In this document: one piece after another, positions 14,603 through 22,110 of the stretch
Position numbering within the stretch: position 1 is the first letter of the stretch
Layout: every line of letters starts with the position of its first letter
IMG/VR virus record: IMGVR_UViG_3300028920_000004
Coordinates: 1-64,000 of that record
Length of the DNA stretch: 64,000 bases
Strand: one strand, 5' to 3'
Origin: a virus
Translations under genes and position numbers: made by a program
The notes under the pieces: generated by a model
What the model was told of the DNA's origin: nothing
Database searches by the model: none
Seen by the model: only the letters and a program-made list of their open reading frames with translations

Positions 14603-17538
14603 TGTCAGATAGGAATACATCTATAAATCGTAAACAATTAAAACCTATAAGACAAGATGATTTAGACGCCACTAATTCTCCTTCTGATGGATATGTACCT
14701 TCTTATGATGAAGCTACAGGTCAATTTACTTGGGTAGAAAATACAGGAGGAAGTTCTTTTGCAAATACAGTAATGGTTTCTTCTTCTGGTGGAGATTATA
14801 CAACAATTCAAGGGGCTTTAGATGATAATGGAGCCGATACTCTTATTTTAGTTTATCCTGGAACTTATACTAATGATACTATCAATTTTTCTGCCAATAA
14901 TCAATGTATTATAGGAGTGGGATTTACATCTCAACAACTTATAACTAACACTGCTCAAATATGTAATTTTGGGGCTTATACTGGATGTAGGTTAGAAAAT
15001 TTAAAATTAATAGGTACTTATACTTCCGCTATAGATATGATAACAGGTTCTGGTGCTTTATCTTCAAAGTATTGTCATTTTGAAATAACCGCCTCTGGAA
15101 CGATAGCAGGTTCTCCAAGAATAATATATACTACTGGAACTTTTGGACAAGACAAAGGTTCTTTAATTTATTCAAATACTGCTTCGAGTTCTGGAAGAAT
15201 AAAAAGAGCCATTCAGCCAGGTACGAATGGTACTATTACTCTAAGAAGAGTAAATATAGAGGTTAGTGGTTCTGGTGATGCAAATGCGATTGCAGTAGGG
15301 TATTCTATTGGTTCAGGAATTATAAATGCTTATAGATGTTCGGCAGATATAGAAGATACTGATGCTAATATAGTGGTGGGTCTTGGAGATTTGAATGGTA
15401 GTGGAGAAGATGAATATATTGCGAATGATGTTCATGTTATATGTGGAGGAATAGGAAAAATAGGGTATGGTTTTTATGTTACTTCTTCAACATCTCTTTC
15501 GGTAAGAAGTATGTATAATCATATACATATAACAGATGGAGGAGGAAGTTCTTATTCTGTATATTTAGGTGCTAATACTATTATAACTTCTCAATTTGAT
15601 GATATAATAGCAAGCGATGGTTACAATGACCAAGGAGGAAATTTGGTATTAGTCAATAGTTCTATTGATGGAGAATTAAGTATTACTAATGGATTAACGC
15701 TTGTAAATAGAATAACTGAATTTTCTACAGATGGAACTCTTGGAGATAATTCAGACAATGCAGTTCCAACTGAAAAAGCAGTAAAAACTTATGTAGATAA
15801 TAATTTAGGAGCTTCTAGTATAGAAGATTTATCCGATGTTGATTTTGATTCTGGAACTCCTACTGATAATAATGTATTAACTTATGATAGTAATACTGGA
15901 AAATGGAAAGCAGAAGCAGGAGGGTCAGGAACTCCTGGAGGTTCTGATACTCAAGTACAATATAATAATGGAGGTTCTTTTGGTGGAAATTCTAATTTTT
16001 ATTTCGATGATGCTATAAGTGCTGAAACTTTATATCTATTAGGAAAAATAGTAACTTATGGAGTGTGGGATGCAGATGAAGATACTGGAGTAGAATTTGA
16101 CCAAGGAGCAGTAGATGAAGATAAAATTAGATTTTCTACTGGAAGTTATGAAAGATGGCAAATAGATGAAAATGGACATTGGCTTCCTGGAGTTAACAAC
16201 CATTATGATATAGGTACTAATGCTCTTCCTGTAAGAAAAGCATATATTAATGAAATACAATTAGAGGATGATAATTCTTTCAATGGAATAGATGATTTTA
16301 CTTTAGAAGTGAATGGAGATAGTAAATTAAAAGTAGCGGATAGAATAGAACAAAATATAATGCTTAATGCTTTTAGAATAGCAGTAAATGGTTCTCTAAC
16401 CCAATTTAATATGACTGATGGAATATTAGATGAGTATGAAGATGAAAGTGGAATAGATACTGTTTCTTCTACCAATGAAGAATATGATTCTTCTAATGAT
16501 TTATATAATCCTTCAGTTAATGCAGGTGGCAACGATGAAAATACCAAATTACTGCTCCATTGTAATGGAGTAGATGAATCTACTACTTTTACTGACGAAT
16601 CTGATTCTGCACATACAGTTACTGCACATGAAACCGCCCAAGTAGATACTACTAATAAAAAATGGGGAACAGGAAGTTTACAATTAGATGGAAATAGTGA
16701 TTATTTAAGTATTCCAGATAGTGCAGATTGGGATTTAGTTGGTTCAAATGCTGATAATTGGACAGTAGATTTTTGGGTAAAATTTAATCTTACAAATATA
16801 AGTACAGTAGAACCACTTATTTCGCAAGATGAAGGAGCTTCTGACGGTTGGTATATATTTAGAAATATTTCAGAAGAGATAAGATTTAATTTTTTTAGTG
16901 CTACGGTATTACAAATAAATCCTGGGGGTATAGTAGTTAATGATACAGATTGGCATCATATAGCATTTATAAAAATAGGAACTGAATATGCTCTTTATGT
17001 AGATGGACAACAGGGAGCATATGGCACAACTGCTTCTATAGATACTTTTTCTGCCCCAATTACTATTGGTTATAATCCTAATACTTATACAGGTTATTTT
17101 AATGGTTATTTAGATGAAATCCGCATACAGCATTCTAATTATTTTAACGCTTCCCCTAATTCTACTCCTGATGATACTATAATGGTTCCTACTTCAGAAT
17201 ATGGAGATGGACTTACTAATAATATGACATTAATTTCAAATTCTTCTACTGCTGAAGCGGAACCTAATGATGCTAGAATTGTAGTTTTTGAGGAAGATGT
17301 AGATTCGATTACAATTAATACTGACTTAAAGGCTTATGTTAGTAAAGATGGAGGTTCGACTTGGGCAGAGGTAACTCTTTCTGATGAAGGAAATTATGAA
17401 GCGTCTAAAAGAATATTATCTGGAATTGTAGATTTAACCGCTTCTGGAATTGGCTCTGGAACTGACATTGAATATAAATTAGTAACTGCAAATAATAAAG
17501 ACCTAAAAATTCATGGGGCTTCTGTGAGTTGGGATTAA
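14602..17538 (+). CDS. Large fibre/receptor-binding protein with beta-helix-like and LamG-like domains, 978 aa
   Basis: Residues 1-50 are a short attachment segment ending in DGYVPSYDEATGQFTW. Residues about 55-360 look like a pectate-lyase-type right-handed beta-helix (VSSSGGDYTTIQGAL, ADTLILVYPGTYT). A fibre linker follows (about 380-440, DVDFDSGTPTDNNVLTYD). Residues about 645-865 form a LamG/concanavalin-like domain (LLLHCNGVDESTTFTDES, DFWVKFNL, DTDWHHIAFIKIG, YLDEIRI). The LamG fold suggests glycan binding and hence host recognition. Asn/Ser/Thr/Gly-rich composition. It is the largest protein in this half apart from the tape measure protein. Confidence 0.8.
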   Translation: MSDRNTSINRKQLKPIRQDDLDATNSPSDGYVPSYDEATGQFTWVENTGGSSFANTVMVSSSGGDYTTIQGALDDNGADTLILVYPGTYTNDTINFSANNQCIIGVGFTSQQLITNTAQICNFGAYTGCRLENLKLIGTYTSAIDMITGSGALSSKYCHFEITASGTIAGSPRIIYTTGTFGQDKGSLIYSNTASSSGRIKRAIQPGTNGTITLRRVNIEVSGSGDANAIAVGYSIGSGIINAYRCSADIEDTDANIVVGLGDLNGSGEDEYIANDVHVICGGIGKIGYGFYVTSSTSLSVRSMYNHIHITDGGGSSYSVYLGANTIITSQFDDIIASDGYNDQGGNLVLVNSSIDGELSITNGLTLVNRITEFSTDGTLGDNSDNAVPTEKAVKTYVDNNLGASSIEDLSDVDFDSGTPTDNNVLTYDSNTGKWKAEAGGSGTPGGSDTQVQYNNGGSFGGNSNFYFDDAISAETLYLLGKIVTYGVWDADEDTGVEFDQGAVDEDKIRFSTGSYERWQIDENGHWLPGVNNHYDIGTNALPVRKAYINEIQLEDDNSFNGIDDFTLEVNGDSKLKVADRIEQNIMLNAFRIAVNGSLTQFNMTDGILDEYEDESGIDTVSSTNEEYDSSNDLYNPSVNAGGNDENTKLLLHCNGVDESTTFTDESDSAHTVTAHETAQVDTTNKKWGTGSLQLDGNSDYLSIPDSADWDLVGSNADNWTVDFWVKFNLTNISTVEPLISQDEGASDGWYIFRNISEEIRFNFFSATVLQINPGGIVVNDTDWHHIAFIKIGTEYALYVDGQQGAYGTTASIDTFSAPITIGYNPNTYTGYFNGYLDEIRIQHSNYFNASPNSTPDDTIMVPTSEYGDGLTNNMTLISNSSTAEAEPNDARIVVFEEDVDSITINTDLKAYVSKDGGSTWAEVTLSDEGNYEASKRILSGIVDLTASGIGSGTDIEYKLVTANNKDLKIHGASVSWD

Positions 17539-17553
17539 TTTAAGGAAAAAATA

Positions 17554-17907
17554 ATGGACGAATTATTTGAAGAAAAATCACAAAAAATTAAAATTTATAT
17601 GGCGAGAGAAAGAGTATTAGACCCATACGAAAAAAATACCGAACTTGTAAAATTAAATTCTATATCTATTCCTGCCATAGTAACAGACTTAGGATTTTCT
17701 CAAATTTCTTGGAAAATGCCTGGAATAGAAACCGATAAAGCAAAAGAAATTATAATCAGAGAAAGAGATAAATCTTTGCTTGAACAATCTTCAGTAATAG
17801 AAACCTCAAAAGATGAATTTTACAATGGTTGGAAGATTAACGGAAAATTGCAATTTCGTACAGAAGATAATTATATTAGAGCTTATATCTATTATAAGAA
17901 GATTTAA
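17554..17907 (+). CDS. Hypothetical protein, 117 aa
   Basis: Soluble mixed chain, Lys/Glu/Ile-rich, with a strand-rich C terminus; no recognised motif. AAGGA precedes the ATG and the gene directly follows the fibre gene (15 nt). Proteins of this size after a fibre are often fibre chaperones or minor tail proteins, but no motif supports either role. Confidence 0.55.
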   Translation: MDELFEEKSQKIKIYMARERVLDPYEKNTELVKLNSISIPAIVTDLGFSQISWKMPGIETDKAKEIIIRERDKSLLEQSSVIETSKDEFYNGWKINGKLQFRTEDNYIRAYIYYKKI

Positions 17908-17920
17908 CCGAAAGAATAAA

Positions 17921-18067
17921 ATGGCTGATAATAAAGATTTAAATACTCAACTTATAATACATTGGTATACTATAGATTTTAAAGAAAATATAGTTCATAT
18001 AATGTATAGTATTGTTCCTCCAAAAGGAAAAGAAAAGGTTTATTTAGCGGAAAGGCATTTAGTATGA
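17921..18067 (+). CDS. Tiny hypothetical protein, 48 aa
   Basis: The ATG at 17921 opens a 48-residue frame (MADNKDLNTQ to AERHLV) which overlaps the next gene's ATG by 4 nt (ATGA). Longer in-frame upstream starts would run over the preceding gene and are unlikely. The ribosome site is weak (GAAAGAA). Function unknown. Confidence 0.5.
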   Translation: MADNKDLNTQLIIHWYTIDFKENIVHIMYSIVPPKGKEKVYLAERHLV

Positions 18068-18594
18068 AGATGGGAATGAATATGACTATTACACCTAAAT
18101 TTACAGCAAGAGAAGTCATGATACCTTTATATAAAGATTGGAATTCTTTTAAAGCTTTTACTATGAAATTAGGTATGAATATTCATAATTATATGCAAAA
18201 TTATATAAATGCCAGAAGGCATAGAAGAGGAGGCACTGGTAACTTAGCCAATGCTATAAATTTTGTAGATTTATCTACTCCGAAAACTATAGGTTGGGGA
18301 ATAGGAGATATAAATTTGCTCCAAAAAAAAGCTCCTTACTGGTATGTTATAAACTATGGTAAGAAAATTACTGGAGAACCTTTTATTCCTGGTGGAGGTA
18401 AATTTGTTCCAGGTTCTTTTGAAGGACATGCTTCAGAAGGGGCTTTAGCAGGTGGAGTGGAAAAATTTAATTATAAAGACGGAAGTAAAATGGGTATAAA
18501 ACCTAAAAGTGTAATTAGACCTATTGACTATATAGATTCTACTTGGATAATGTTTAATAAACAAATAGCAGTATTATTAGCATCTTTTAAATAA
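18064..18594 (+). CDS. Putative head-tail joining/tail completion protein (HK97 gp10-type), 176 aa
   Basis: Context (just before another completion-type gene and the tail tube) and features (a basic RRHRRGG loop near residue 55, NLANAINFVDL, followed by YWYVINYGKK and a Gly-rich FIPGGGKFVPG loop) resemble HK97 gp10-like minor tail proteins. GGAAAGG 8 nt before the ATG. Several in-frame Met codons (residues 3, 5, 7) make the exact start uncertain. Function from context. Confidence 0.5.
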   Translation: MKMGMNMTITPKFTAREVMIPLYKDWNSFKAFTMKLGMNIHNYMQNYINARRHRRGGTGNLANAINFVDLSTPKTIGWGIGDINLLQKKAPYWYVINYGKKITGEPFIPGGGKFVPGSFEGHASEGALAGGVEKFNYKDGSKMGIKPKSVIRPIDYIDSTWIMFNKQIAVLLASFK

Positions 18595-18604
18595 AGGATA
18601 AGAA

Positions 18605-19102
18605 ATGGCATATCGTATTTCGAGAAACTTAGAAGCTTCAATAATAGATTTTTTAGAAAATAATTTAGATTCTGATTGGGGAAATGTAGACGTTGTTAAA
18701 ACTTTTGCTGAAGTTTATGGAGTTAATATGAGCCAATCTGATAGAAATGCTATAGTGTGTGTTAGATGTGGAATTACTCCTCATGATTGGGTAGAATTAG
18801 GTTCTAAAGCTACCAAAAGAGAACCTGCTATAATTATAGATTTATTTTGTGCGAATGATGGTCAAAGATTAGATTTAAAAGACTATCTTATAGAAAAACT
18901 AAAAAATGGATGTGCGTATTACAAATATACTATCGTAAATGGAGCAGTGGATTCTAAAGTAGCTGATGGAAGAATTTCTTTAGTAGCTCCTCCAGAAGAT
19001 GAACCTATAGATTTTAATACTCCAAAAAATGAATTAGAACCTATAGATAGATATAGACATAGAATTACTTTAAGAGTAAGTACAGGAGATTATGAATCAT
19101 GA
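18605..19102 (+). CDS. Putative tail terminator/completion protein, 165 aa
   Basis: A compact alpha/beta protein (residues 1-30 helical, then strands with VNMSQSDRNAIVCVRCG and PAIIIDLFCANDGQRLDLKDYLIEKL) of the size and position of the lambda gpU-type tail terminator, immediately upstream of the tail tube region. Its stop overlaps the next start (ATGA). AGGATAAGAA precedes the ATG. No catalytic motif is expected. Moderate confidence. Confidence 0.5.
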   Translation: MAYRISRNLEASIIDFLENNLDSDWGNVDVVKTFAEVYGVNMSQSDRNAIVCVRCGITPHDWVELGSKATKREPAIIIDLFCANDGQRLDLKDYLIEKLKNGCAYYKYTIVNGAVDSKVADGRISLVAPPEDEPIDFNTPKNELEPIDRYRHRITLRVSTGDYES

Positions 19103-19416
19103 TATTAGAATATATTAAAAACTGGCAATTTTGGACATTTATTATAGCTATTGCTTCATTACTTTATAGTATGGCTAACCATATAGTAGGTAAAATAGTA
19201 GCCTCTAAAATTCAAAATAATGAACTTAAACATTTAAAACTTGATATTGATAATATAAGAAAAGAAGAACTTATGTTTAAAAAAGACTTGAAAAAAGAAT
19301 TGCATGGTATTAAACTTATTGTAAGAAGGGTAGAACGTAAGCAAATTAAAAGAGATGCGATATGTGAGGAACATTTGCATAGGTATTATAGTGGAAAAGG
19401 TAAGAAAAAAGAATAA
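19099..19416 (+). CDS. Membrane-anchored coiled-coil protein, 105 aa
   Basis: One N-terminal hydrophobic segment (residues about 8-30, FWTFIIAIASLLYSMANHIVG) followed by a long charged coiled coil (35-90) and a basic tail. This layout (one TM then coil) resembles XhlA/holin-type small phage proteins and also tail-associated membrane-anchored proteins. It lies between the tail completion and tail tube genes, unusual for a lysis gene. Function unknown. Confidence 0.5.
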   Translation: MILEYIKNWQFWTFIIAIASLLYSMANHIVGKIVASKIQNNELKHLKLDIDNIRKEELMFKKDLKKELHGIKLIVRRVERKQIKRDAICEEHLHRYYSGKGKKKE

Positions 19417-19429
19417 AAGATAATAAAGA

Positions 19430-19475
19430 GACTAAGGTTTAATCTAAAGAAGAGAAAAAACCTTATAAATTAGTC
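19430..19475 (+). promoter_or_regulatory. 5' stem-loop upstream of the tail tube gene
   Basis: GACTAAGGTTT (19430-19440) pairs with AAACCTT (19458-19464) and, after a 5-nt bulge, TTAGTC (19470-19475), giving a 13-bp interrupted stem. It is placed just upstream of the AAAGGAGG ribosome site at 19476-19483. Could protect the mRNA or shape access to the ribosome site. Confidence 0.5.
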
Positions 19476-19493
19476 AAAGGAGGACTAAATACT

Positions 19494-20753
19494 ATGGCGA
19501 TGATTCATGCGAAAAAGTATAAACCCCGAATATTTCCAATTAAAGGAGATGCTTCTGATGCTGAGATAGATAGGGCACAAAAAATTGCTCCTACAGCTAC
19601 TCTTAATAGAGATGAAGTCAAGGAAATAGGTAGGGAAAGTAATGATGGTGTGGTTGGTTATATAAAAAGAGCTTCTAGTGTTGCCTATTCTCTTACTCAG
19701 TTAGAATATGGCAGTTTAGAATTTTGGCAGAAGCTGATTAATGATGATACTCTTGGTAATGATGGAGAAACTCCAATAGACCTTGATGATTTTAATAATG
19801 CTTATTTTAATATTTGTGCTTATTTAACCGATGATGATGATAATTTTGTAGGTACAATGTGGTACCCTAAATTAAGGACTTCTGGATTTTCTATTACAGT
19901 GGGAGACCCTGATGCTATTATAGAAAGAAGTTTTGATTTGGTTGGAGAATCTGCTGTTCAATGGCAAGGAGATAATAAGTATATCATATATGGTACACAT
20001 ACTGCTGGTTCTGGTGGAGATAATGAAATAGATTTAACTTCTAAAGAACCTGCGGAAGACCCTGATAATAGCGGAGAATATATGTTAATGGTTACTAGAT
20101 ATAGAAGTGGAACTGGAACTACAGAATTGACAGTTAGTACAGATTATAGTTATAGTAGTGTAACTAAAATATTGACTATAAATGCTTCTGCTATTGCTAC
20201 TGGAGATGTGATTAAATATTGGTATACTTCCGCTACTGCTCCTGATGCTCAATTTACAGTAAATGATTCTGACCCTGTAGCTATTGCTGGAGATTCCGTT
20301 AGTATATATTTATATATCCCTGCAAGCGGAAAACCTTCAAGTTCTGATTATATATATAAACTACAAAGTGCTACTATAGATGTTTCTCTTAGTAGAACTG
20401 ACTATAAAGAACTTGGTAATAAAGCAGTGGTTAAAAGAGGTGTAGATGATAAGACTGTAACAATTACTTTGGGTAGAATACTTAGCGAAACTACAGTTGA
20501 AGAGGTTTTAAGAGGGGCTGGTTCGGATTATGGTAAATTAGATGTAGATGAATTTACCGATGAGGCTACTCTTATAATTAAATTTTATGCTGATAATTCT
20601 AAGACTTCGTTTAAGTATGGTATAAAATGTACAGATTTAACAGTTTCCAATTTTAATCCTAGTGTAGATGTTGGAGCTTATGCTGAAAGAGAGAATGTGC
20701 TAACTGGAAGTTCTATGCAAATTACTGCATCTACTTCTGAATTAGGCATATAA
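19494..20753 (+). CDS. Major tail (tube) protein, 419 aa
   Basis: The position before the small chaperone-like genes and the tape measure gene, a strong AAAGGAGG ribosome site, a 5' leader hairpin, a 3' terminator and elevated G+C suggest the abundant tail tube subunit. N-terminal and C-terminal parts form one beta-rich domain; the middle (residues about 165-250) appears to be an insertion with the shared beta-module (TVSTDYSYSSVTKILTINASAIATGDVIKYWY). It is longer than usual tube proteins (200-300 aa), consistent with an added surface domain. The assignment is contextual. Confidence 0.65.
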   Translation: MAMIHAKKYKPRIFPIKGDASDAEIDRAQKIAPTATLNRDEVKEIGRESNDGVVGYIKRASSVAYSLTQLEYGSLEFWQKLINDDTLGNDGETPIDLDDFNNAYFNICAYLTDDDDNFVGTMWYPKLRTSGFSITVGDPDAIIERSFDLVGESAVQWQGDNKYIIYGTHTAGSGGDNEIDLTSKEPAEDPDNSGEYMLMVTRYRSGTGTTELTVSTDYSYSSVTKILTINASAIATGDVIKYWYTSATAPDAQFTVNDSDPVAIAGDSVSIYLYIPASGKPSSSDYIYKLQSATIDVSLSRTDYKELGNKAVVKRGVDDKTVTITLGRILSETTVEEVLRGAGSDYGKLDVDEFTDEATLIIKFYADNSKTSFKYGIKCTDLTVSNFNPSVDVGAYAERENVLTGSSMQITASTSELGI

Positions 20754-20764
20754 TATAAATTTAG

Positions 20765-20791
20765 GGTAGGGAAGAAATTTTCTTCCCTACC
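20765..20791 (+). terminator. Stem-loop terminator after the tail tube gene
   Basis: GGTAGGGAAG (20765-20774) pairs with CTTCCCTACC (20782-20791), extendable by two A-T pairs to a 12-bp stem with a 3-nt loop, followed by only TTT. Probably attenuates transcription between the abundant tube protein and downstream tail genes, like the hairpin after the capsid gene with the same GGGAAG/CTTCCC core. Confidence 0.65.
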
Positions 20792-20816
20792 TTTAAAAAG
20801 GTAAGCGGAGGAAAGT

Positions 20817-21050
20817 ATGGGAAGAGTAAAAGAATATAGAGTAAGTGAAGAATATTTGAATACTGTCATATCTAATGGTTCTAAAACTTTAGTTGGGCAA
20901 ATAATGAAAAGATTTGACAATTCAGATAATGTAGAAGAGATTAAAAAAGAGGTAAGGGAGTTAGTGTACGAGAATTATAGAACTATTAAAGCATATATAC
21001 AAGCCTTTCAAGCAGGTCTTGAATTTGAAACTCCCAAGAAACAGGATTAA
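20817..21050 (+). CDS. Small tail protein, possibly a chaperone, 77 aa
   Basis: Helical, charged 77-residue chain (SEEYLNTVISNGSKTLVGQIMKRF, then helices to the end) with no motif. GGAGG lies 7 nt upstream of the ATG. It is the first of three genes between tail tube and tape measure, where tail-assembly chaperones usually lie. Its 3' end forms part of a terminator hairpin (21032-21071). Confidence 0.5.
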   Translation: MGRVKEYRVSEEYLNTVISNGSKTLVGQIMKRFDNSDNVEEIKKEVRELVYENYRTIKAYIQAFQAGLEFETPKKQD

Positions 21051-21071
21051 ACTGTAACTTGGGATTTTTTT
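21032..21071 (+). terminator. Intrinsic terminator overlapping a gene end
   Basis: TCCCAAG (21032-21038) pairs with CTTGGGA (21058-21064), with an inner ACAG/CTGT helix, then TTTTTTT (21065-21071). The 5' arm lies inside the last codons of the preceding gene, so translating ribosomes could modulate termination, a form of attenuation. Confidence 0.7.
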
Positions 21072-21088
21072 GTAAGAGGAGGTAAGTA

Positions 21089-21757
21089 ATGTCGGAAAAG
21101 AAAAAGTTTAAAATAGCCAAAAAAGCTTTAGAAGCCCTTCAGAATTTAGAAGCAGAAACAGAAATAGAGGACGAAGTAAAAAATAATCAAATAGTATTTA
21201 AGTCTGGAGAGACTACCTATAGAGTTAGAATACCTTCTTCAGAAGAAACAGAAGATATATCAAGGTTTAGAAGAAAGAAGTATATAGAATTTTTGGATGA
21301 TGATTCTTATATATTTGAAGCAGATTTAAAGGCAAAATTAAAAAAGAAAAATGTTGATATTTCAAAAATAGATGATAAAATTGCTACTTTATCTAAAAAA
21401 ATCAAAAAAAAGTTTTTGGAGTTATCAACTTGTCAAGTAGATGATACTGCTAAGGAATTAGAGAAAGAGATTTTGGATATGAAAGAACAGGTATTTATAG
21501 AAGTTAGAAAAAAATCTAATTGGTTAGCAAATTCTTTAGAAAATCAACTGATGGTAGAAACTAGTTCGTATACTATTTATTTGGTTTTAGAAAAAAAAGT
21601 TAAAGTAAAAAAAGAAGAAACGAAATGGGAAAGAGTATTTAAATCTTATGAAGATTTTAATAAGAGTAAAAATACTGATTTGATGGCTAAAGCATATTCT
21701 AAAGGTTCAAAAATTTTGTATGTGGAAAGATTAAATGTGGAGCCAGATAATGCCTAA
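21089..21757 (+). CDS. Putative tail assembly chaperone-type protein, 222 aa
   Basis: Position, charged helical composition and length resemble gpG-like chaperones that coat the tape measure protein. There are coiled segments (about 85-145) and no cysteine pairs or membrane segments. AGAGGAGGTAAGTAATG gives the start. The end overlaps the next gene by 8 nt in the +1 frame, and that gene has its own ribosome site, so a lambda-type -1 frameshift is not supported here. Confidence 0.55.
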   Translation: MSEKKKFKIAKKALEALQNLEAETEIEDEVKNNQIVFKSGETTYRVRIPSSEETEDISRFRRKKYIEFLDDDSYIFEADLKAKLKKKNVDISKIDDKIATLSKKIKKKFLELSTCQVDDTAKELEKEILDMKEQVFIEVRKKSNWLANSLENQLMVETSSYTIYLVLEKKVKVKKEETKWERVFKSYEDFNKSKNTDLMAKAYSKGSKILYVERLNVEPDNA

Positions 21758-22097
21758 TACGAAAATTCTTAGAAAATTAGCTAGGTCAAATAAATATCAA
21801 AACATTTATAATCAATGTAAAAAAATTCATGGTATAACTTTATTTAAAAACAAGAATAATTTTACGGAATTGCAACAAGAATTTTTATATTGGTTATCAG
21901 TTTATTCTATGCTGTACGATGACTTATATAATAACGAAAAATTTATCAATGAGGAAATAATAAAAAATGATATTAGGGTAGATGCTTATTTAATATATAA
22001 AGAAGAAAAAAGAAAAAACCCTAAAAAATATAAAAAACTTGAAGAATCAATCTCAACTTCTAAGTTGACAGGAATACCTACGTTAAAATTTGAATAA
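21750..22097 (+). CDS. Putative tail assembly protein, 115 aa
   Basis: The ATG at 21750 has GGAG with 7-nt spacing inside the end of the upstream gene; an earlier in-frame ATG (21735) lacks one. The product is helical, aromatic-rich (FTELQQEFLYWLSVYSMLYDDLYNNEKF) and ends 13 nt before the tape measure gene. This resembles the second half of a chaperone pair (gpT-like) made as a separate protein. Function inferred from location. Confidence 0.55.
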   Translation: MPNTKILRKLARSNKYQNIYNQCKKIHGITLFKNKNNFTELQQEFLYWLSVYSMLYDDLYNNEKFINEEIIKNDIRVDAYLIYKEEKRKNPKKYKKLEESISTSKLTGIPTLKFE

Positions 22098-22110
22098 GGA
22101 AGTGTAAACT

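Noticed and set aside
16039-16547. Two overlapping minus-strand frames inside the fibre gene
   Set aside because: No ribosome sites and low-complexity composition; they mirror the coding strand.
21089-22097. Lambda-type -1 frameshift between the two tail chaperone-like genes
   Set aside because: The second gene is in the +1 frame relative to the first, has its own ribosome site and start, and no slippery heptamer was found in the overlap.
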